Assembly: GCA_964648005.1 (NCBI GenBank)
Contig: CAZYKR010000169.1
Coordinates: 1 to 9,531, forward strand
Origin: JAGQTE01 sp964648005
Lineage (GTDB): Bacteria; Actinomycetota; Acidimicrobiia; Acidimicrobiales; Acidimicrobilacustridaceae
Length of the DNA: 9,531 nt
Direction of reading: 5' to 3'
Positions 5,468 to 9,531 of the stretch are shown piece after piece; the stretch's first letter is position 1, and every line of letters begins with the position of its first letter. The notes under the pieces are model-generated. The model was given only the letters and a program-made list of their open reading frames with translations, was not told the origin of the DNA and searched no databases. Both the position numbers and the translations under genes were made by a program.

Positions 5468-6738
5468 CGCCCGAACCGCTGGCGATCGAACCACTGCGCA
5501 CGGCACCCGACGTGACCTTGCGGGTGCCGGGCTCCAAGAGCCTCACCAACCGCGCCCTGCTGGCGGCGGCGCTGGCGCGGGGCACGAGCGAGCTCACCGG
5601 TGTCCTCGACGCCGACGACACCGCCGCCATGGTCGACGTCGTGCGGGTGCTGGGCGCTGGCGTCGAGGGCGACCTCGCCGGCGGCACCGTGCGCGTCACC
5701 GGTGTCGCCGGAGCTCTGCCTTCGGCGGCGGTGCGCCTCGACGCGCGCCAGTCGGGCACGACCGGTCGCTTCGCCCTCGGCGTGACGGCTGCCGGGCGGG
5801 CACCGATCACCGTCGACGGCGCGGCTCAGCTCCGGAGCCGGCCGATGACCGAGGGCATCCGGGTCCTGCGGTCGCTCGGACTCGACGTGCACGAGGACGG
5901 CGAAGCCGGGCACCTGCCGGTGACGGTCACCCGCGGCCCGGCGCCGGGCGGCGCCCTGGCCGTGCGTGCCGATGTGTCGAGCCAGTTCCTGTCGGGGATG
6001 CTGCTGGTGGCACCGTGCCTCGACGCCGGCCTCGACCTGACGATCGACGGCCCGGTCGTGTCGCGTCCGTATCTGACCCTGACGGTCGATGTGCTGGAGG
6101 CGTTCGGTGCGTCGGTGGTGGCGCGTGACGACGGCTTCGCCGTGGCGCCGGGTGGGTACCGCGCCGCCGAGTACGCCGTCGAAGGCGACGCGTCGGCCGC
6201 CTCCTACTTCTTCGCCGCCGCGGCCATCACCGGCGGGCGCGTCCGCGTCGAAGGCCTCGGCACGACCTCGCACCAGGGGGACCTGGCGATGGTCGAGGTG
6301 CTCGCCGCCATGGGTGCCGAGGTGACGCACGGGCCGGACTGGACCGAGGTCCGGGGCACTGGGACGCTGCGTGGCGTCGACGTCGACTTGCGTGATCTCT
6401 CCGACACCGTGCCGACGATGGCGGTCGTGGCGGCGTGTGCCGAGGGCACGACCACGCTCGACGGCATCGGGTTCATCCGCGCGAAGGAGAGCGACCGCAT
6501 CGGGGTCGTGGTCGCCCAGTTGCGCGCGTGCGGCATCGACGCCACCGAGACCGACGACGGGATGCGCATCGTCGGCGGCCAGCGAACGCCGACGACGATC
6601 GTGACCCACGACGACCATCGCCTCGCCATGGCGTTCAGCGTGCTCGGCCTCGTCAGCCCGGGCATCGTGATCGACGACCCTGGCTGCGTCGCCAAGTCGT
6701 TCCCCGACTTCTACGCGCGGCTGGACGCGCTGCGCTGA
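5464..6738 (+). CDS. aroA: 3-phosphoshikimate 1-carboxyvinyltransferase (EPSP synthase)
   Basis: The enzyme joins phosphoenolpyruvate to shikimate 3-phosphate to make EPSP, the step before chorismate; it is the target of glyphosate. The 424-aa product matches the family length (about 425-430). Visible motifs are PGSKSLTNRA (residues 22-31, with PEP/S3P-binding Lys25), DARQSGTTGRF (93-103, equivalent to the NAGTAMRP loop of Escherichia coli), DVSSQF (170-175), EGDASAASYFFAA (from 240), DLSDTVPTMAVVAA (from 311, with Asp314 as likely catalytic Asp) and RAKESDR with Glu342. HDDHRLAMAFS and KSFPDFY lie near the end. Pro101 of Escherichia coli corresponds to Phe103, so glyphosate sensitivity cannot be predicted simply. 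The start overlaps the tyrA stop as ATGA, so the gene is translationally coupled to tyrA. Confidence 0.97.
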   Translation: MTPEPLAIEPLRTAPDVTLRVPGSKSLTNRALLAAALARGTSELTGVLDADDTAAMVDVVRVLGAGVEGDLAGGTVRVTGVAGALPSAAVRLDARQSGTTGRFALGVTAAGRAPITVDGAAQLRSRPMTEGIRVLRSLGLDVHEDGEAGHLPVTVTRGPAPGGALAVRADVSSQFLSGMLLVAPCLDAGLDLTIDGPVVSRPYLTLTVDVLEAFGASVVARDDGFAVAPGGYRAAEYAVEGDASAASYFFAAAAITGGRVRVEGLGTTSHQGDLAMVEVLAAMGAEVTHGPDWTEVRGTGTLRGVDVDLRDLSDTVPTMAVVAACAEGTTTLDGIGFIRAKESDRIGVVVAQLRACGIDATETDDGMRIVGGQRTPTTIVTHDDHRLAMAFSVLGLVSPGIVIDDPGCVAKSFPDFYARLDALR

Positions 6739-6739
6739 G

Positions 6740-6745
6740 TACCTT
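6740..6745 (+). promoter_or_regulatory. Putative -10 element of the peptidase gene (TACCTT)
   Basis: TACCTT begins 2 bp after the aroA stop codon and ends 7 nt before the ATG at 6753. No Shine-Dalgarno is present and no clear -35 is seen, because that region lies inside aroA. The layout matches the other leaderless-looking starts in the window. Confidence 0.45.
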
Positions 6746-6752
6746 GGCGCGC

Positions 6753-8741
6753 ATGCGGCACCATCTACGCCTTCGGGCCGTCCTCGTCGCGAGTCTCGTG
6801 GCGCTCGGCGCCTGTTCCGGCACCTCGACCCCGTCGGCCGATCCCACAGCGTCGGACGCTGTCGGTGTCGACGAGGTACCACGCGAGCTCAGCCCCGAGG
6901 AGCGGGGCCTCAACCAGCTGAGCGAACTGGTGGACGACGACGGGCGCCTCACGTCCGATCAGGTGCTCGCCATGTGGGCGGCCCGCGTGGCGCCGCTGCC
7001 AGGCGTGGACCCGCTGCCTGCCGAGCAGGTCGCCGACATCGAGCTCGACCTGATCCTTGGTGCCGCAGGCTCGCGGTTGGACCTGTTCACCGCCGAGCAG
7101 CGCGAGCGCATCCTTGCGGTGCTGGACCAGGAGTCGACCGAGCTGCCACAGGCGCAGCCGGCGTCGTTCCGTCCTGGACGGACGCTGGCACAGATCGATG
7201 ACGCCACCATCGACGCCTACTACCGCAACGCCACCACCGAACTCGAGCGCACGATCGGCCAACCGATCGGCATTCCGGTGCTGCCGGTGGTGGTCGGCCT
7301 GCGCACCCCGGACCCGGACAACTGCGATCTGGTGTCGCTGCCGGGCGAACCCGGCTGCCCGTTCGCCGTCACCCACCCGGGCGTCGGTGCAATCACGCGT
7401 CCCGTCGCCGAGTTCGACGGGGTCGTCCGCAATTGTCGCCTGATGATCAACCGCGACGTCGCCCTGCCAGTCGATCGCTCCGAGGCGCAGCGGTTCATGA
7501 TCGGCGTGATCGCCCACGAGCTCTACCACTGCCACCAGGCCGCGGTCATCGGCACCCACGTCGGCATGGACCGGCTGCCGATGTGGGTGCGAGAGGGTAC
7601 GGCGGCCTGGGCCGGGGAGAAGTCCGCCGGCGGGACGAACTACAGCGAGCGGGGCTGGTGGCAGCGATGGCTGGGGGAGCCCTCGCGGGCGCTGTTCCGG
7701 CGCAGCTACGACGCCATGGGCCTGTTCTGGATGATCGACCTCGATCTGGACTCGCCCATCTTCGGCCGGCTCGACGCCGTGCTGCGCTCGTCGACGTCGT
7801 CGAACGACGACGCGCTGCGCGCCCTGATCGAACCCGTCGCCGCACGCGTGTGGACCCGGTGGGCAACGCAATCGGCCAACGACCGTGCCGGCGGCGCGGC
7901 GTGGTATCCGCAGGGTCCGCGCGCCACCGCTGATCGCGGCGTCGTCACGGCGATCGTCCCGGCGCCGGGCGGCGACGCTGTGCTGGTGTCCCCGGGTGCG
8001 CCGAACGCCTCGCGGGGCGTGCGGTTCGACTTCAGCGCCGAGGCAGTGGAGCTCTTCGTGCCGGCGGAAGCTGGCGCCGGTCTCGTCGTCGCCGACGGCA
8101 CCAGGCTCGAGCTCGCGGCGAGCACCACCAAGCGGCTGTGTCGCGACGGCATCTGCCCACCGTGTCCTGACGGGACGACGCCTGCCTCGGACGGCGGCAT
8201 CCCCGCCGGGACGACCACGCTGTACGCGGCATCGCACAATGCGGCGGTCTCCGTACGGCAGCTCACGACCGAACAGCTCTGCGCGGGCGCCACGACGACC
8301 ACCGCGCCCGGCGAGCCTGGGGATCCGAACGTGATCTGCAACAGCGTCCTGCCGCCCGCCGAGGCCGAGACCCTGCTCGGCGGAGCAGCGACGACAGGGC
8401 ACGACTACGGCATCGCGAGCGACAACATCAACTACCCCACGTACACCTGTCGCTGGACGGTGGGGAGCAAGTACCTGTATGCGAACCTCGAGACCCGCAC
8501 CGACGGCAGCCAGCGTTTCCACGGCACCGACCAGTTCAACGTCGACACCACCTACACCCCGGTCTCGATCGGCAGCGAAGCCCGCTTCGCCGCGCCGAAG
8601 CGGGGGAGCGGCGTGGTGACGCTCGAAATCGTCGCCAACGGCAACCTGCTCACGGTGGTGGCCGAAGGTCCCATCCAGGGCAACACCGGTCTGATGGCCT
8701 CGGCAGGCCGGACGATCGTGAGCAACTGGCCCCCGAGCTAG
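6753..8741 (+). CDS. Secreted lipoprotein metallopeptidase (HEXXH...E) with DUF3558-like C-terminus
   Basis: This is probably a lipid-anchored zinc peptidase of 662 aa; its substrate is unknown. The signal peptide has several Arg/His residues, a hydrophobic core (9-20) and a canonical lipobox LGAC with Cys21. A Ser/Thr-rich linker and an acidic helical region (about 50-150) follow, possibly a propeptide or binding part. The catalytic region has IAHELYHCHQ with His255, Glu256 and His259, then WVREGTAAWA with Glu281 as the likely third zinc ligand, the gluzincin (peptidase MA) arrangement. Residues about 390-500 look beta-rich and hold a C-x4-C-x2-C cluster (463, 468, 471). After a Thr/Pro/Gly linker (about 511-527), residues 529-662 resemble DUF3558 (CNSVL...LLGG, CRWT at 566-569, a SIGSEARF strand). 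Its tail is VSIGSEARF-like, then TLEIVANGNLLTVV. The ATG at 6753 fits the signal peptide. The upstream gene aroA is 14 bp away, so the gene has no obvious metabolic link to its neighbours. Confidence 0.85.
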   Translation: MRHHLRLRAVLVASLVALGACSGTSTPSADPTASDAVGVDEVPRELSPEERGLNQLSELVDDDGRLTSDQVLAMWAARVAPLPGVDPLPAEQVADIELDLILGAAGSRLDLFTAEQRERILAVLDQESTELPQAQPASFRPGRTLAQIDDATIDAYYRNATTELERTIGQPIGIPVLPVVVGLRTPDPDNCDLVSLPGEPGCPFAVTHPGVGAITRPVAEFDGVVRNCRLMINRDVALPVDRSEAQRFMIGVIAHELYHCHQAAVIGTHVGMDRLPMWVREGTAAWAGEKSAGGTNYSERGWWQRWLGEPSRALFRRSYDAMGLFWMIDLDLDSPIFGRLDAVLRSSTSSNDDALRALIEPVAARVWTRWATQSANDRAGGAAWYPQGPRATADRGVVTAIVPAPGGDAVLVSPGAPNASRGVRFDFSAEAVELFVPAEAGAGLVVADGTRLELAASTTKRLCRDGICPPCPDGTTPASDGGIPAGTTTLYAASHNAAVSVRQLTTEQLCAGATTTTAPGEPGDPNVICNSVLPPAEAETLLGGAATTGHDYGIASDNINYPTYTCRWTVGSKYLYANLETRTDGSQRFHGTDQFNVDTTYTPVSIGSEARFAAPKRGSGVVTLEIVANGNLLTVVAEGPIQGNTGLMASAGRTIVSNWPPS

Positions 8742-8744
8742 GGT
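8739..8744 (+). promoter_or_regulatory. Putative -10 element of cmk (TAGGGT), overlapping the previous stop codon
   Basis: TAGGGT includes the TAG stop of the peptidase gene and ends 9 nt before the GTG start of cmk. There is no Shine-Dalgarno. It fits the TAnnnT pattern of the other starts but is the weakest of the set in both sequence and spacing. Confidence 0.35.
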
Positions 8745-8753
8745 CTCGCGCTC

Positions 8754-9389
8754 GTGAGGGTGATCGCGATCGACGGCCCGGCAGGGTCCGGCAAGTCCAC
8801 CGTGGCCCGACGTCTCGCCGAGGCGCTCGGACTCGACTACCTCGACACCGGGGCGATGTACCGGGCGGTGACGTTCGCGGCGCTGCGCCGCGGGATCGAC
8901 CCGACCGAGCAGGAGCCGGTGGCGGCGGTGGCCCGCACGATGGAGCTCGACCAGGACGCCGACGGCACGGTGCGCGTCGATGGTCACGACGCCACCATCG
9001 AGATCCGAGGTCCGGAGGTGACCCGGGCCGTGAGCCTCGTCGCCGCCAACCCCGAGGTGCGCACCGAGCTGCGCGCCCGGCAACGGCAGTGGGCGATCGA
9101 GCACGGCGGCGGCGTCATCGAAGGGCGCGACATCGGCGACGTGGTGTTCCCGGACGCCGAGCTCAAGGTGTACCTCGACGCCAGGCCCGAGGTGCGCGCC
9201 GCACGGCGCTCCAAGGAGGTCACCGACCTCGACTACGCCACGGTCGCCGCCGATCTGGCCCGACGCGATGCCCTCGACCAGAACCGCACGGCCAACCCGC
9301 TGCGCCAGACCGAGGACGCCCTGCACGTCGACACCAGCGACCTCGACATCGACGAGATCGTCCGCCTCCTGCAGGAGCAGCTGCCATGA
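8754..9389 (+). CDS. cmk: Cytidylate kinase
   Basis: Cmk phosphorylates CMP and dCMP with ATP to the diphosphates, feeding RNA, DNA and phospholipid precursor pools in the cytoplasm. The 211-aa product has the P-loop GPAGSGKS (residues 8-15), LDTGAMYRA (30-38, nucleotide-monophosphate binding), the EGRDIGDVVFPDAELKVYLDA stretch from residue 123 and the lid/Arg region ARRSKEV...RRDALDQNR. It ends with the usual TSDLDIDEIV. Length is a little under the 220-230 aa norm. The start is the GTG at 8754, which puts the first strand MRVIAIDG directly at the N-terminus as in the family. The next gene overlaps its stop as ATGA. The association of cmk with aromatic genes and rluB is common in Gram-positive bacteria. 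Confidence 0.96.
   Translation: MRVIAIDGPAGSGKSTVARRLAEALGLDYLDTGAMYRAVTFAALRRGIDPTEQEPVAAVARTMELDQDADGTVRVDGHDATIEIRGPEVTRAVSLVAANPEVRTELRARQRQWAIEHGGGVIEGRDIGDVVFPDAELKVYLDARPEVRAARRSKEVTDLDYATVAADLARRDALDQNRTANPLRQTEDALHVDTSDLDIDEIVRLLQEQLP
9373..9377 (+). promoter_or_regulatory. Shine-Dalgarno (AGGAG) for the gene after cmk
   Basis: AGGAG lies 8 nt before the ATG at 9386, inside the end of cmk. It supports this ATG as the start and shows that the gene is translated from the cmk message. Confidence 0.75.
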
Positions 9390-9531
9390 CCGACGACGCC
9401 GCCAAGAAGCCGACGATCGAGAAGTCCAAGGCGGACAAGGAGATCCTCATCCCGGAGGGGCACCAGCTGGGCGAGGAGTTCGGCCTGCCGCAGCGGATCT
9501 TCTACTTCATCTGGTGGTGGATCGTCTGGAC
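9386..9531 (+). CDS. N-terminus of a membrane-associated protein, possibly a PlsC-type acyltransferase
   Basis: Only the first 48 codons are present before the window ends. Residues 1-20 are hydrophilic and Lys/Asp-rich (MTDDAAKKP onward). A helix beginning at about residue 40, FYFIWWWIVW, is strongly hydrophobic and Trp-rich, so the protein reaches the membrane early. No catalytic motif is visible yet. In other actinomycetes the gene directly after cmk is often a 1-acylglycerol-3-phosphate acyltransferase (PlsC family), followed by the GTPase gene der, and such proteins start in this way; this assignment is inference from context. The ATG overlaps the cmk stop as ATGA and has a good AGGAG, so the two are coupled. 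Confidence 0.6.
   Translation, partial: MTDDAAKKPTIEKSKADKEILIPEGHQLGEEFGLPQRIFYFIWWWIVW

Noticed and set aside
5740..6738. Possible frameshift or damage in aroA because its active-site loop differs from the Escherichia coli enzyme
   Set aside because: The reading frame is continuous and all later motifs (SSQF, EGDAS, KESDR, HDDHRLAM) are intact at normal spacing, so the loop is a natural variant.
5209..6882. A 557-codon open frame on the minus strand opposite tyrA and aroA
   Set aside because: The plus strand carries unmistakable EPSP synthase and TyrA motifs across the same bases; the antisense product is Arg/His/Gly-rich and resembles no family.
6765..9326. An 853-codon open frame on the minus strand opposite the peptidase and cmk genes
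   Set aside because: It lies antisense to two well-supported genes, its translation is low-complexity and rich in Arg, Gly, His and Val with no recognisable domain, and long antisense open frames are routine in DNA of this GC content.

Overview
The base composition (roughly 70% G+C by eye), the codon use and the gene order (scpA-scpB-rluB-aroH-tyrA-...-cmk) point to a high-GC actinomycete chromosome. The mix of leaderless-looking starts and unfamiliar secreted lipoproteins would suit an early-branching class such as Acidimicrobiia, but that placement is inference. There are no RNA genes, CRISPR arrays, insertion sequences or phage genes. The region is compact: the only intergenic gaps above 40 bp are 555-600, 1712-1837 and 3972-4020.

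Left part, minus strand (1-1711). A two-gene lipoprotein operon (198 aa, then 166 aa) reads leftward from a divergent promoter region. Beyond it lies the start of trpS (tryptophanyl-tRNA synthetase), which runs off the left edge. The two lipoproteins are diverged relatives. After removal of the signal peptide each has four cysteines arranged as two C-x(32-44)-C units, and in the larger protein the two units look like an internal duplication.

Right part, plus strand (1838-9531). Tightly packed or overlapping genes encode the condensin partners ScpA and ScpB, the 23S rRNA pseudouridine synthase RluB, an aromatic amino acid block (chorismate mutase AroH, prephenate dehydrogenase TyrA with an ACT domain, EPSP synthase AroA), a 662-aa secreted lipoprotein metallopeptidase, cytidylate kinase Cmk, and the start of a membrane-associated protein that is probably a PlsC-type acyltransferase. 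AroA makes EPSP, the precursor of chorismate; AroH turns chorismate into prephenate; TyrA takes prephenate toward tyrosine. Three steps of one route are therefore encoded together. ScpA/ScpB, RluB and Cmk are housekeeping neighbours.

Most notable observations. (1) Five gene starts (trpS, scpA, aroH, the peptidase gene, cmk) have a TAnnnT -10-like hexamer ending only 7-9 nt before the start codon and no Shine-Dalgarno, which suggests leaderless transcription; the lipoprotein operon and the gene after cmk have strong Shine-Dalgarno sequences instead. (2) The paralogous four-cysteine lipoprotein pair. (3) A lipoprotein joining an HEXXH...E gluzincin-like peptidase to a DUF3558-like C-terminal domain, sited between aroA and cmk. 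(4) Small regulatory-looking structures: a 14-bp near-perfect direct repeat upstream of scpA, a 14-bp palindrome inside the putative aroH promoter, and a hairpin at the predicted 5' end of the lipoprotein mRNA. I see no clear evidence of a wholly new multi-gene system.
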